A stretch of DNA of 64,000 nt, from assembly GCA_963802205.1 (NCBI GenBank), contig CAWDHW010000006.1, forward strand, positions 1 to 64,000, read 5' to 3'. A program made the translations under genes and the position numbers. The DNA is from DYRB01 sp963802205 (GTDB taxonomy: Bacteria; Pseudomonadota; Gammaproteobacteria; Chromatiales; Chromatiaceae). Of this stretch, positions 8,998-19,691 are shown piece after piece. Each line of letters begins with the position of its first letter. The stretch's first letter is position 1. Under the pieces are notes generated by a model. It searched no databases and was not told the DNA's origin. It saw nothing but the letters and a program-made list of their open reading frames with translations.

Positions 8998-9209
8998 GGC
9001 CATCCGAACTGCTCCGCAGTAGGCGATACACCCATATTGTCAATAGGTTATGCGCCAGGCGCTGGTTCCGACCGCCGGACCCGGGGGGACGGCTCAGTCC
9101 ACTGCCAGCCAGGATTCAGCAGGTTGTCAGGACACAGGACTGGCCAGGCCCGGGAATAGGTCACGCCAGGGTGTGGAGACGGTCGGTCCGATCCGCTTAT
9201 GAGGTGGCG

Positions 9210-12200
9210 CTATCGTGGGCGGGGTAGGGCAGTAGCGCCACGGCGAGCAACTGGGCCGGGGCCACCGGTTTGGTCAGGGAGCAGGGGATCGCCCTGGGTC
9301 ACCTGAGCCAGTACCAGTCCCACCTCGGCGACCCGCCGGGCTGGATCGGACAGGTCGCGGAAGAACTGGAGCCTTTCCCCACCCGCGAGCTTGAAGGCCT
9401 TGGGCTGGGTCTGTATGAGACGGATCAGGTGCATGGGGTCGATCTTGGGGTCGGCGTCGAAGTGAATACGCCCGCCCGTGGGGCCCGCCTCGATCTTCTT
9501 GATGCCATAGGGCTGGACGCGCAGTTTCAATTCGGTGATGGCGAGCAGGTTCTGCGCCGCCTGGGGCAGGAGCCCGAAGCGGTCGATCATCTCGACCTTG
9601 AGGTCGTGCAGGGCGTCCAGGTTCGCGGCGCTGGCGATGCGCTTGTAGAGCACCAGGCGCGTGTGGACATCCGGGAGGTAGTCGTCCGGGAGCAGGGCCG
9701 GGAGCCCAAGATCGATCTCGGCCCCGTGGTCCAGGGGGCGGTCGAGCTCCGGTTCGCGACCGCTCTTGAGTGCCGCCACGGCGCGCTCCAGCAGGTCCAT
9801 GTAGAGGCTGAAGCCGATCTCGGTGATCTGGCCGCTCTGTTCGTCGCCCAACAATTCCCCGGCCCCACGGATCTCCAGATCATGGGTCGCCAGGGTGAAG
9901 CCGGCGCCTAGATCTTCCAGGGATTCAATGGCCTCCAGGCGTTTCTTGGCGTCGGCGGTCATGGACTGGGGCGGCGGGGTAATGAGATAGGCATAGGCCC
10001 TGTGGTGGGATCGCCCGACCCGGCCGCGCAATTGGTGGAGCTGGGCCAGGCCCAGCTTGTCCGCGCGATGGATGAGGATGGTGTTGGCGCTGGGGACGTC
10101 GATGCCGCTTTCGATGATGGTGGTGCAGACCAGGATGTTGAAGCGCTGATGGTAGAAATCGCGCATGACCCGTTCGAGGTCGCGCTCGCGCATCTGGCCA
10201 TGGGCGATCTCGATGCGGGCCTCCGGGATCAAGGCGCCGAGGGTGGCGGCCATCTTGTCGATGGTCTCGACCTCGTTGTGGAGGAAATAGACCTGGCCGC
10301 CGCGTTTCAGCTCGCGCAGGCAGGCCTCCTGGATCAGGGCGTCATTCCAGGTGCTGACGAAGGTCTTGATGGGGTGCCGTTCCACCGGCGGGGTGGCGAT
10401 GATGGCCAGGTCGCGTAGCCCGGACATGGCCATGTTGAGCGTCCGCGGTATGGGCGTGGCCGTCAGGGTCAGGATGTCCACCTCGGCGCGCAGGGCCTTC
10501 AATTGCTCCTTGTGGCGTACCCCGAAGCGGTGCTCCTCGTCGATGATGGCGAGCCCCAGATCCTTGAAGCGGATATTGGGGGCCAGGAGCTTGTGGGTCC
10601 CGACGACGATGTCGATGGTCCCCTTGGCCAGGCCCTCGAAGACCTGCTTCTGTTCCTTGGCGGTACGAAATCGCGACAGGGACTCGACCTTGACCGGCCA
10701 GTCGGCGAAACGGTCGGAGAAGTTCTGGAAGTGCTGCTCCGCGAGCAGGGTGGTGGGCACCAGGACGGCGACCTGGCGCCCGCCGCTCACCGCCATGAAG
10801 GCGGCGCGCATGGCGACCTCGGTCTTGCCGAAGCCCACATCGCCGCACACCACCAGGTCCATGGGCTTGGGGTCGGCCATGGCGGTCAGGACAGACTCGA
10901 TGGCGCGGGCCTGATCCGGGGTCTCCTCGAAGGCGAAGGCCTGGGCAAAGGCGCTGTAGTCGTCCCCCGGCGCGGCGCAGGCGACCCCCTCGCGGGCGGC
11001 GCGGCGGGCATAGACCTCCAGCAACTCGGCGGCCACATCGCGGACCTTCTCGGCGGCCTTGCGTTTGAGCTTGTCCCACTGGTCGCCGCCGAGCTTGTGA
11101 AGCGGTGCGGCGTCCGGGGAGGCCCCGGTGTAGCGGGAGATCAGATGCAGCGATGACACCGGGACATAGAGTTTGTCCCCGCCGGCGTACTCCAGGGCTA
11201 CCAGCTCGGTCTTGAGCCCGCCCACCTCCAGGACCTGGAGCCCGAGGAAGCGCCCGACCCCGTGTTCCTCATGGACCACCGGGGCCCCAGGCAGCAGCTC
11301 GGTGAGATTGCGGACGACCGCCTCGCCGTCGCGCTCCTTGGCGCGGCGGCGGCGTTCCTGGCGCACCCGCTCGCCGTAGAGCTGGGTCTCGCTGACGATG
11401 GCCAGGCCCTCGGCCTCCAGGATCAGGCCCTGCTCCAGGGGGCCGACGGTCAGGGCCAGGGGGTCGTCCCCGGCGATGAAGGCGCCCCAGCCGTCCAGGG
11501 CCCGCGGGCGCAGGCCGAAACCGCGCAGGTGTTCCGCCAGGAGTTCCCGCCGCCCGGTGCTCTCGGCGAGGAACAGCACGCGCCGCCCCGGCTCTCGGAT
11601 GAAACCCATGAGGGCCGCGGCGGGCTCGGCGGCGCGGGCCTGGATGGCGAGCGGGGGTAGGGGCCTGGTGCCGAAGTTGCACGCCTGGGCGAAGCCCTTG
11701 CGCCGCTCCGGCAGTTCCGGGGACTGGTAGACCACCCCGGGCATGGCCTTGAGGGCGGCCGTCAGCTCGTCGGCTTCCAGAAAGAGTCGGCGGGGCGGGA
11801 GCAGGGGGCGCTCGATGTCGTGGCGGCGCTGCTCATAGCGGGTGGTCACGGTGTCGAGGAACCGGCTCGCGGCCTCCCGCACCCCCTCGGCCTCGCACAC
11901 CAGGGCCCCGCTGGGGAGGTAGTCGAAGAGGGTTGCGGTCGCCTCGAAGAACAGCGGCAGGTAGTACTCCAGCCCCCCGGGGCGCGACCCTCGCTGACCT
12001 CCCGATAGATCAGGCTGCGCTTGGGGTCGCCCTCGATCTCGGCGCGGTAACGCTGGCGGAAGGCGCTCACGGCCTCCTCGCCCAGGGGGAATTCCCGGGC
12101 CGGGAGCAGGCGCACCTGTTTGACCTTCTCCCGGGTCCGTTGGGTGTCCGGGTCGAAGGTGCGGATGGACTCGATCTCGTCGTCGAACAGGTCGATGCGC

Positions 12201-12808
12201 AGGGGCTCCAGGCTGCCCATGGGGAAGACATCCAGCAGGGAGCCGCGCACCGCGAACTCGCCGTGGGCCAGGACCTGGGAAACGCACTGGTAGCCGGCCC
12301 GCTCCAGGCGGCGGCGGGTGGCGTCCAACTCCAGGCGTTCGCCCACGGCGATGACCAGGGAGTGTCCGTCCACATAGTCCCGCGGCGGCAGGCGTTGGAG
12401 CAGCGTGCTCACCGGCACCACCAGGACCCCCTGGGTCAGGCCCGGTAACCGGTGCAGGGTCAGCAGGCGCTCGGAGACCAGCTCCGGCAGGGGCGAGAAG
12501 ATGTCGTAGGGCAGGGTCTCCCAGTCCGGGAAGCCGAGTACCGGGAGCCTGGCGTCGCCCCCGTCTCTGTCCAGCCCGGTCCCCAGGAAGAAGGCGAGTT
12601 CCGCCCCCAGCCGCGCTGCCGCCTGGACATCGTCCACCACGGCGACCAGGAGCCCCGGATGGGCCTGGGCCGCTTGGGCCAGGGCCAGGGCTGGACCGGC
12701 CCCATAGAGGCGTCCCCACTGGAGGCGCTGGCCTGGGCCTGGGAGCGGTGGGGTCAGGGGGCTGAAGGTGTTGCTGGCGGATTCTGGGAAGGAAACGGGT
12801 TGGGGCAT
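9210..12808 (-). CDS. mfd: Transcription-repair coupling factor Mfd (frameshift in a C run)
   Basis: Mfd removes RNA polymerase stalled at lesions and recruits UvrA. The N-terminal UvrB-homology part (FPDWETLPYDIFSPLPELVS) and the C-terminal translocase with Walker A GDVGFGKTEVAMRA, DEEHRFG and LTATPIPRTL are all present. The frame breaks at about 11973-11978, where the plus strand has a run of six C. With seven, the protein reads straight through APGGLEYYLPLFFEATATLF, as in other Mfd proteins, giving about 1199 residues, the normal size. The start at 12808 is preceded by a weak AGGA. An indel at the homopolymer is the likely cause; a real null allele cannot be excluded. Confidence 0.9.
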
Positions 12809-12904
12809 GTCCTGCGGGCCTGACGACGGCGGCCGGTGGGTGAGGGCGGGGATTTTCTCACAGGGGGCGGGGGCTGGCATGACCGTGAAGACGGATGGGC
12901 GAGG

Positions 12905-13714
12905 TCAGGCCAGTGCATCGGACCCCGGCATGGTCAGGACCTTAAGGTCCGCCCCCCAGAGCTGGCTGATGAGCCCCTGGGCCAAGTCGGCCTGGCCGCT
13001 GGTCCAGAATCGCTCGATGCCGGTCCGGTCTGCCAGGGTCAGCAACCCGGCCTCGTCCAGGCGGCGACGGACCTGGCGGGCCACCGCGGCACCGGAGTCC
13101 ATGACCAGGACCTGCGGTCCTGCCAGGTCCGCGATCAAGGGGCGCAGGTGGGGGTAGTGGGTGCAGCCCAGGACCAAGGTGTCGGCGCCCTGTTCCAGCA
13201 AGGGGGTCAGGTAGTCCGCGAGCAGGGCCCGGGTGCCTTCGCCGTCGAAGTCCCCGGCTTCGATACGCTCCACCAGCCCGGGGCAGGGCTGGACCAGGAC
13301 CTCGGCCCCACCGTTGAAGCGCCCGACGAGGGTCACGAAATTGTGGCTGGCCAGCGTCTGGCTGGTGGCCAGGACCCCCACCACCCCGGAGCGGGTGCGG
13401 GCCACGGCGGGCTTGACGGCGGGTTCCATGGCGATGATGGGGATGCGATAGCGCATGCGTAGGGCCTGGGCCGCGGCCCCGGTGGCGGTGTTGCACGCGA
13501 CCACCACGGCCTTGGCCCCCTGCGCAATCAGGAACTGCGTCACCGTCAGGGCGCGTTGGACGATGGCCTCTGCGGGTTTGTCGCCGTAGGGGGCGTGGGC
13601 GGAATCCGCGACGTAGAGCAGGTCTTCGTTGGGCAACTCGCGGCGGATCTCGCGCAGGACTGAGATCCCGCCGACGCCGGAGTCGAATACACCGATGGGG
13701 GCAGCCTTGGGCAT
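12905..13714 (-). CDS. murI: Glutamate racemase MurI
   Basis: MurI supplies D-glutamate for peptidoglycan. The 269-residue product has the conserved N-terminal FDSGVGG and both catalytic cysteines, in VACNTAT and LGCTHYP. It lies downstream of rlmL and upstream of mfd on the same strand. Confidence 0.94.
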   Translation of the reverse strand: MPKAAPIGVFDSGVGGISVLREIRRELPNEDLLYVADSAHAPYGDKPAEAIVQRALTVTQFLIAQGAKAVVVACNTATGAAAQALRMRYRIPIIAMEPAVKPAVARTRSGVVGVLATSQTLASHNFVTLVGRFNGGAEVLVQPCPGLVERIEAGDFDGEGTRALLADYLTPLLEQGADTLVLGCTHYPHLRPLIADLAGPQVLVMDSGAAVARQVRRRLDEAGLLTLADRTGIERFWTSGQADLAQGLISQLWGADLKVLTMPGSDALA

Positions 13715-13760
13715 GGGGTTAGGTCGCGTGGCAAGGGGCGCGGGAGTTTACCAAACCCCC

Positions 13761-13832
13761 GTAGGTCGGGCTTCAGCCCGACGGCGGTGAGACGGTTGCC
13801 GGGGGGTGGCGTTGGGCTGAAGCCCGACCGAC
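13761..13832. repeat. Paired hairpin repeat of the GTAGGTCGGGCTTCAG family
   Basis: GTAGGTCGGGCTTCAGCCCG begins at 13761, and an inverted partner (GTTGGGCTGAAGCCCGACC) at 13811-13829 lies 28 bp further on. The same hairpin unit occurs at 547, 599, 19606, 27007 and 27059. It lies between murI and rlmL and may act as a transcript-stabilising or REP-like element. Confidence 0.65.
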
Positions 13833-13850
13833 AGCGCCATGGCCCGTCGG

Positions 13851-16031
13851 TCATCCGCGCTCGATGCGCCAGCAGTTGTGGATGCGCGGGTTGCGCTCGA
13901 AGTCCGGGGGCAGGGTGGCCTTGGTGATGTCGCTCACCCGCACCCCGGGCAGTTCCGCGGCCTCCATACGAAAGCGGCGCAGGTTGTTGGAAAAGATCAG
14001 GATACCGTCGGGCTCCAGCAGCTCCAGGGTGGCCTCGATCAGCTCCACATGATCGCGCTGCACATCGAAGGTCTCCGCCATGCGCTTGGAGGTGGAGAAG
14101 GTCGGCGGGTCCAGGAAGATGAGCCCGAAGCGGCGCCGCCCGGCGTTGTCCAGGATCCATTGCAGGCAGTCGGCCTGGATCAGCTCGGTCCGGGGCGCAG
14201 TGAAGCCGTTTCGCGCCAGGTTGCGTTCCGCCCATTGGAGATAGGTGCGGGACATATCCACGCTGGTGGTGGTCAGGGCACCATTGCGGGCGGCGTGGAC
14301 ACTGGCGCTGCCGGTATAGGCGAACAGGTTCAGGAAGCGCCGGCCTTCAGCCAGCTTCCCAACCAGGCGGCGGGTGAGGCGGTGGTCGAGAAAGAGCCCG
14401 GTATCGAGGTAGTCCTCGAAGTTGACCAGGAGCCGGCAGTCACCCTCACGGACCTCGTGGAAGTGCCCGGTCTGGGCCAGGCGCTCGTACTGGGCGTTGC
14501 CCTTCTGTTGACTGCGGATCTTGAAGTAGATGCGCTGCTCTGGGACCCCCAGGACCTCCTGGATCACGGCCAGCCCCTCGCGCAGCCGCAGCCGGGCCTG
14601 GCGCGGGTCGATCTCTGCCGGGGCCGCGTATTCCTGTGCGTGAACGTAGAGGGGCAGGTCCCCGCTCGCGTCAGGTTCTGAGCCCTCGTAGACGTCCACC
14701 GCCAAGGCGTATTCCGGCAGGTCGGCGTCGTAGAGGCGGTAGCAGGTCACCCCCTCGCGCCGGCGCCATTTACCCAGGTGCCTGAGGTTCTTGGCCAGGC
14801 GATTCGCCAGCATAACCGCCCCTGGACTGCGGTCGTCGGCGGGCAGGGCGCGCGGGCGGTTGGAGACGAACGACTCCGGAGTCACCTCGAAGTGCAGCAG
14901 ACGGCACTCGATGGGCCCGTTGAACAGGCTGTGGTAGCGCCGGGCACGCAGGCCCATGTGCTTGCCCAAGTCCGGGTTGCCGGTGAGCAGCGCCGCCCGC
15001 CAGCCCGGAAACCGCTCGCGCAGGGTCGCCCCGATGCGGGCATACAGGGCCGGCAGGTCCGAGTCCGCCCCCAGGCGCTCGCCATAGGGTGGGTTGAGAA
15101 CCACCAGGCCGGTCTCGCCCTCCCGTCCCGGGGTCGCCTCGTCCAGGTCGCGGCGCTCGAAGTGGACACGGCCGGCCAGCCCCGCCCCTGCGGCGTTGTT
15201 CAGCGCCACCCGGATCGCCGTCGGGTCCTGGTCGTAGCCACGGATATGGGGCAACCGGGCAAGGCCTGCGTCGCGGCGTGCCTGGGCCTCGGCGATCAGA
15301 TCGGCCCAGGCCGCAGGGTCGTGCCCGCGCCAGCCGAGGAAGCCCCAGTAGTCCCGCAGGAGCCCCGGGGCAATGTCCGCCGCCATCAGTGCGGCCTCGA
15401 TCGGCAGGGTCCCGGACCCGCACATGAAGTCCACCAGTGCCGCGTCGGTCTGAGCAAGCTCTGGCCAGCCTGCTCGCATCAGGATGGCGGCGGCGAGATT
15501 TTCCTTCAGCGGCGCGGCGGAACCCTCCTCGCGGTAGCCCCGCCGGTGCAGGGACTCGCCCGACAGGTCCAGGCTCAGGGTCGCCTGGTCGCGAAAGAGC
15601 CAGACCTGGACCTGCACATCCGGGCGGTCCAGGCGCACATCCGGCCGGCTCCCCCAGACATCGCGCAGCCGATCGACGATGGCGTCCTTGACCTTGAGGG
15701 CGCCGTAGTGGCTATGGGTAATGGCAGAGCGGGCGGTGTCCAGATGGACGGCAAAGGTTGCCCCGGGCGCCAGGTGGTGCTCCCAGGGAATGCCCTGTGC
15801 CCCGACATAGAGGGCCTCCGGGGACTCCGCCGGGAACTCTGCCAGGGGCATCAGCACTCGGTTGGCCACCCGCGACCACAGACAGGCGCGGTAGGCGTCC
15901 CGCAGTTCGGTGCCGAAGCGGACCCCGGCGCGGGTCTCCTGGACCTCCGGCACCCCTGAGGCGCGGAGTTCCTCCGCCAGCAGGGTCTCCATGTGGCGGG
16001 CGGCAGTGGCGAAGAAGCGGGGTGGGGACAT
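13851..16031 (-). CDS. rlmL: Bifunctional 23S rRNA methyltransferase RlmKL
   Basis: RlmKL (RlmL plus RlmK) makes m2G2445 and m7G2069 in 23S rRNA. The 726-residue protein starts MSPPRFFATAARHMETLL and carries a THUMP domain. The first methyltransferase domain follows, with DFMCGSGTLPIEAALMA and VVLNPPYGERLG. The second, C-terminal one has NLFAYTGSASVHAARNGA and LIFLDPPTFS. Length and order match the fused gammaproteobacterial form. Confidence 0.93.
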   Translation of the reverse strand: MSPPRFFATAARHMETLLAEELRASGVPEVQETRAGVRFGTELRDAYRACLWSRVANRVLMPLAEFPAESPEALYVGAQGIPWEHHLAPGATFAVHLDTARSAITHSHYGALKVKDAIVDRLRDVWGSRPDVRLDRPDVQVQVWLFRDQATLSLDLSGESLHRRGYREEGSAAPLKENLAAAILMRAGWPELAQTDAALVDFMCGSGTLPIEAALMAADIAPGLLRDYWGFLGWRGHDPAAWADLIAEAQARRDAGLARLPHIRGYDQDPTAIRVALNNAAGAGLAGRVHFERRDLDEATPGREGETGLVVLNPPYGERLGADSDLPALYARIGATLRERFPGWRAALLTGNPDLGKHMGLRARRYHSLFNGPIECRLLHFEVTPESFVSNRPRALPADDRSPGAVMLANRLAKNLRHLGKWRRREGVTCYRLYDADLPEYALAVDVYEGSEPDASGDLPLYVHAQEYAAPAEIDPRQARLRLREGLAVIQEVLGVPEQRIYFKIRSQQKGNAQYERLAQTGHFHEVREGDCRLLVNFEDYLDTGLFLDHRLTRRLVGKLAEGRRFLNLFAYTGSASVHAARNGALTTTSVDMSRTYLQWAERNLARNGFTAPRTELIQADCLQWILDNAGRRRFGLIFLDPPTFSTSKRMAETFDVQRDHVELIEATLELLEPDGILIFSNNLRRFRMEAAELPGVRVSDITKATLPPDFERNPRIHNCWRIERG

Positions 16032-16077
16032 GGCGGGGCCTGTGGCGGGGTGCGCGACCGCTGCGCCAGGGGATCGG

Positions 16078-16898
16078 TCAAATATCCCGGAGCAGCTCGT
16101 TGATGCTGGTCTTACCGCGGGTGCGGGCATCCACCTGCTTGATGATGACGGCACAGCCCAGGGAGTAACTGCCATCCTTGGAGGGCAGGCTGCCTGGGAC
16201 CACCACAGCCCCCGGGGGACGCGGCCGTAGCTGATCTCGCCGGTCTCGCGGTTGAAGATCTTGGTGCTCTGGCCGATGAAGACACCCATGGAGAGCACGG
16301 CCCCCTCGCCGACGATGACCCCTTCGACGACCTCGGATCTGGCCCCGATGAAGCAATTGTCCTCGATGATGGTGGGCGCGGCCTGTACTGGCTCCAGGAC
16401 CCCGCCGATGCCGACACCGCCGGAGAGGTGGACGTTACGGCCGATCTGGGCACAGGAGCCCACGGTCGCCCAGGTGTCCACCATGGTGCCGGAGTCCACA
16501 TAGGCCCCGATGTTGACGTAAGAGGGCATGAGGACGCAGGACGGGGCAATGTAGGCACCGCGGCGCGCCGCGGCCGGCGGGACCACCCGCACCCCGGCGT
16601 CCCGGAAGTCGCGGGCGTTGTAGTCCGCAAACTTGGACGGGACCTTGTCGTAGTAGTTGGTGAAGCCGCCCTTGAGAAAGGCGTTGTCCTCGATGCGGAA
16701 GGACAAAAGCACGGCCTTCTTGATCCACTCGTTCACCACCCAGGCCCCATCGCGCTTTTCGGCCACGCGGATCTCGCCGCGGTCCAGGCGGGTCAGGGTG
16801 TCCTGCACGGCATCGCGCACCAGGGTCTCGACGTTGCGGGGGGTGATGTCGGCGCGGCGCTCGAAGGCCTCGGCAATGATGTTCTGGGTGTCGCTCAT
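16078..16898 (-). CDS. dapD: Tetrahydrodipicolinate N-succinyltransferase DapD (frameshift in a C/G run)
   Basis: DapD succinylates tetrahydrodipicolinate in lysine and diaminopimelate synthesis. Most of the protein is in one frame (MSDTQNIIAEAFERR to ETGEISYGRVP), including the left-handed beta-helix repeats (VNIGAYVDSGTMVDTWATVG). The C-terminal part (VVVPGSLPSKDGSYSLGCAV, ending in INELLRDI) is in another frame. The break is at the C5G5 run at 16209-16218. One extra C restores a protein of about 273 residues, the normal size. Because dapD is normally essential, a base-calling indel is the best explanation. Confidence 0.9.
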
Positions 16899-16920
16899 GG
16901 CAAACTCCGGAGGGGTCAGG

Positions 16921-18117
16921 TCAAAGGGTCTCGATAAAGCGGCGGATGCGCCAGGCGGCGTCGATGCACTCATCCTGCGGGGCCACCAGGGCCAGGCGTA
17001 TGTGCCCGCGGCCAGGGTCCAGTCCTGCGACGCTGCGGGACAGGAAACGCCCGGGCAGTACGGTAACGTTGGTGCCGGCGAACAGCTCGCGGGCGAAGTC
17101 GGTGTCCTCGCCCGGTGTTTTGGGCCAAAGGTAAAAGCCGGCATCCGGGCGTTCGCAGGGTAACACCGGATCGAGGATCTCGATGACGGCGTCGAACTTG
17201 GCCCGGTAAAGGGCACGGTTGGCCACCACATGGGCCTCGTCGCCCCAGGCGGCGATGCTGGCATGCTGCTGGGGCAGCGGCATGGCGCAGCCGTGGTAGG
17301 TGCGGTACTTGAGGAAGCGCTCGCAGAGGCGGGCATCCCCGGCGACGAAGCCAGAGCGCAGCCCAGGGGCATTGGAGCGCTTGGACAGGCTGTGGAAGAC
17401 CATGCAGTTGCGGAAGTCATCGAGTCCCATCCGGGCCGCCGCCTGGAGCAGCCCTGGGGGTGGATCGGCCTCGTCCGGGTAGAGTTCGCTGTAGCACTCG
17501 TCCGAGGCGAGGATAAAGCCGTGCTCCTGGGATAAGGCGATGAGGCGCTGGAGGGTTGCCAGGTCCATCACCCGCCCGGTGGGGTTGCCCGGGGAGCAGA
17601 TGTACAGCAGTTGGCAGCGGCGCCAGGTAGCCGCATCCACCGCGTCGAAGTCCGGGAGCAGGCCCGTGGCAATGGTGCAGGGGAGGTAACGGGGTTCGGC
17701 CCCGGCGAGCAGGGCGGCGCCCTCGTAAATCTGATAGAAGGGGTTTGGCATCAGCACCAGGGGGTCGCGGCTGCGGTCCACCATCGCCTGGGCGAAGGCG
17801 AACAGGGCCTCGCGGGTGCCGTTGACCGGCAGGACCTGGGACTCCGGGTTTATGCCGCCGTCGGTCAGCCCAAAGCGGCGGGTCAACCAGGTAGCGATGA
17901 CCCGGCGGAGGCGCTCTGTCCCCTTGGTCGTCGGGTAGACCGAGAGCCCGTGCAGATGGGCGATCAGGGCCTCCCGGATGAGGCCCGGCGTGGCGTGCTT
18001 GGGTTCGCCAATGGACAGCGCAATGTGCGCGCGCCCGGCCGGGGGCACGACCCCCTGCTTGAGGGCGGCCAGACGCTCGAAGGGATAGGGCTGGAGGCGG
18101 TCCAGGTCCGGGTTCAT
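16921..18117 (-). CDS. dapC: Succinyldiaminopimelate transaminase DapC
   Basis: DapC is a class I/II PLP aminotransferase that converts N-succinyl-2-amino-6-ketopimelate to N-succinyl-diaminopimelate, next to DapD in the pathway. The protein of 398 residues begins MNPDLDRLQPYPFERLAAL. It shows the aminotransferase landmarks CSPGNPTGRVM and the lysine region HSLSKRSNAPGLRSGF. Its position directly upstream of dapD, in the same direction, supports the assignment over a generic aminotransferase. Confidence 0.9.
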   Translation of the reverse strand: MNPDLDRLQPYPFERLAALKQGVVPPAGRAHIALSIGEPKHATPGLIREALIAHLHGLSVYPTTKGTERLRRVIATWLTRRFGLTDGGINPESQVLPVNGTREALFAFAQAMVDRSRDPLVLMPNPFYQIYEGAALLAGAEPRYLPCTIATGLLPDFDAVDAATWRRCQLLYICSPGNPTGRVMDLATLQRLIALSQEHGFILASDECYSELYPDEADPPPGLLQAAARMGLDDFRNCMVFHSLSKRSNAPGLRSGFVAGDARLCERFLKYRTYHGCAMPLPQQHASIAAWGDEAHVVANRALYRAKFDAVIEILDPVLPCERPDAGFYLWPKTPGEDTDFARELFAGTNVTVLPGRFLSRSVAGLDPGRGHIRLALVAPQDECIDAAWRIRRFIETL

Positions 18118-18397
18118 GGCGGCGGTGGGCTTAAGTCCAGGGCTGGCGTCCGGCGCTGTTGCCGGATCGGGCCGGCGTCGGAGGAGAAGGGCGGCAGTAT
18201 AGGCGATTGCCCGCGGTGGCGGGAGGTCGAACGGGTCGCCCAAACGGGAGGGGGCTTGCATCCTCGTCCGGCGTGAAGAACCTTAGGTCCTCGCTAGTCC
18301 GGGTCGCGTTTGTTATCCTCCTGCCCCTCTTCATCGCGCCGGGTCGCCGGCGCCGAAGCCATACCCCTGCCCCCTAAAGAAGTCCAGTAATATCCCT

Positions 18398-19588
18398 ATG
18401 AACAATACGTTACGCTTGATTGCCGCTTCCTGCCTGGCGTCGTTCGCGGCGGTCGCCGTGGCCCAGTCCCCTGGGCAGCAGATGGTCCCACCACCCCCGC
18501 CACCGGCAGTCCCCCAAGGCGTTTCCCCGTCAGGTCTTGGGGCAGGTCCTGGGGCACAGGCACCGGCGGGTCAACCGGCGGGGCAATGGGTGACGGTGGA
18601 GCGGCGATCCGTTGGCGGCGGCGCCACCGTCGGCGGGACTGTGGTCCCGGTGGAGGAGATCACCTTCACCGCCCAAATGCCGGGTAGCGTCAAGTTTATC
18701 GCCGGGGCCGAGGGTGACCGCTTCGATGCGGGTCAGGTCCTGGCCGTGCTCGACGAGTCGGCCATGCTGGCCCAGCGGCAGGCGGCCTTGGCCCAGATCC
18801 GCAACGCCGAGTCGGCCCAGCGCAACGCCGCCGTCCAGTACGACCGCGAGCGCGAGAACCCTACACCCAAGCAGAGTAGCAACATGATGTCCCAGATGAT
18901 GCCCATGCCCTTCATGGGCGACGGCGGGGACAACAAGGTCCACCGTGGGGCCACCCTGTACCAGTACCGCTCCCAGATCGAGCAGGCCCAGTCCGGGGTG
19001 GCGGCGGCCCGCTCCCAGCTCGCGGAGATCGACGCCAAGCTCAAGGACACCAAGAGCATCGCCCCCTTTGCCGGCTTCATCACCCACAAGCACGTCAACC
19101 AGGGGGACACGGTCCAGCCCGGCCAGCCCCTGCTGAGCTTCGCCAATATGGACCAGCTTCAGGTCCAGGTGGATGTCCCGACCCGCCTGGCCGGGTCCCT
19201 GCACCCCGGCGCCCTGACCCAGGTCCGCCTCGACGACCCCGAGCAGACCATTGCCGAGGCGCGGGTGGCCCAGGTCTTCCCCATGGCCGATGCCACCCGC
19301 CACACGGTGCGCGTCAAGTTCGACCTCAAGCCCGGCACCCCCGCCAAGGCCGGGATGTATGTCGATGTCATGATGCCCAAGACGAGCGGCCCCGGGCCCG
19401 CCGCCGATGCCCTGCCGGTCATCCCTATGGCGGCGGTGGTCTGGCGCGGCGGCCTGCCCATGGTCTATGTCCAGGACGCCGGGGGTCAGCCGCGGCTCAA
19501 TCTGCTGCGCCTGGGCGAGCAGGTGGGCGATGAGGTGGGCGTGCTCACCGGGCTCCAGGGCGGGGAACGCGTCCTGATCGGGCGCTGA
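18398..19588 (+). CDS. RND efflux periplasmic adaptor (membrane fusion protein)
   Basis: The protein of 396 residues has an N-terminal signal peptide (LIAASCLASFAAVAVAQS), then a Pro/Gly/Gln-rich linker. A HlyD-type barrel-sandwich region (VKFIAGAEGDRFDAGQVLAVL) follows, then a coiled-coil hairpin and the second lipoyl half (DTKSIAPFAGFITHKHVNQG). The C-terminal beta-barrel domains come last. It would bridge the inner-membrane pump encoded downstream to an outer-membrane channel. No TolC-type gene is seen nearby. The substrate cannot be told from sequence. Confidence 0.85.
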   Translation: MNNTLRLIAASCLASFAAVAVAQSPGQQMVPPPPPPAVPQGVSPSGLGAGPGAQAPAGQPAGQWVTVERRSVGGGATVGGTVVPVEEITFTAQMPGSVKFIAGAEGDRFDAGQVLAVLDESAMLAQRQAALAQIRNAESAQRNAAVQYDRERENPTPKQSSNMMSQMMPMPFMGDGGDNKVHRGATLYQYRSQIEQAQSGVAAARSQLAEIDAKLKDTKSIAPFAGFITHKHVNQGDTVQPGQPLLSFANMDQLQVQVDVPTRLAGSLHPGALTQVRLDDPEQTIAEARVAQVFPMADATRHTVRVKFDLKPGTPAKAGMYVDVMMPKTSGPGPAADALPVIPMAAVVWRGGLPMVYVQDAGGQPRLNLLRLGEQVGDEVGVLTGLQGGERVLIGR

Positions 19589-19605
19589 GGCGGCGCGAGG
19601 CGCCC

Positions 19606-19628
19606 GGTCGGCCTGAAGGCCGACCTAC
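19606..19628. repeat. Single GTCGGCCTGAAGGCCGAC hairpin
   Basis: A perfect hairpin with an 8-bp stem, followed by CTAC, lies in the gap between the adaptor and pump genes. It is a variant of the hairpin unit found at 547, 599, 13761, 27007 and 27059. Confidence 0.55.
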
Positions 19629-19691
19629 ATCCCAGCGGCCCCGCGGCGTTCCTATCCGTCCCCACGACGTCACCACCTCAGAGACGACCCC

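Noticed and set aside
13851..17420. One 1189-codon protein spanning rlmL, dapD and part of dapC
   Set aside because: The frame runs together only because the dapD frameshift removes its stop. RlmKL, DapD and DapC each have clear starts at 16031, 16898 and 18117.
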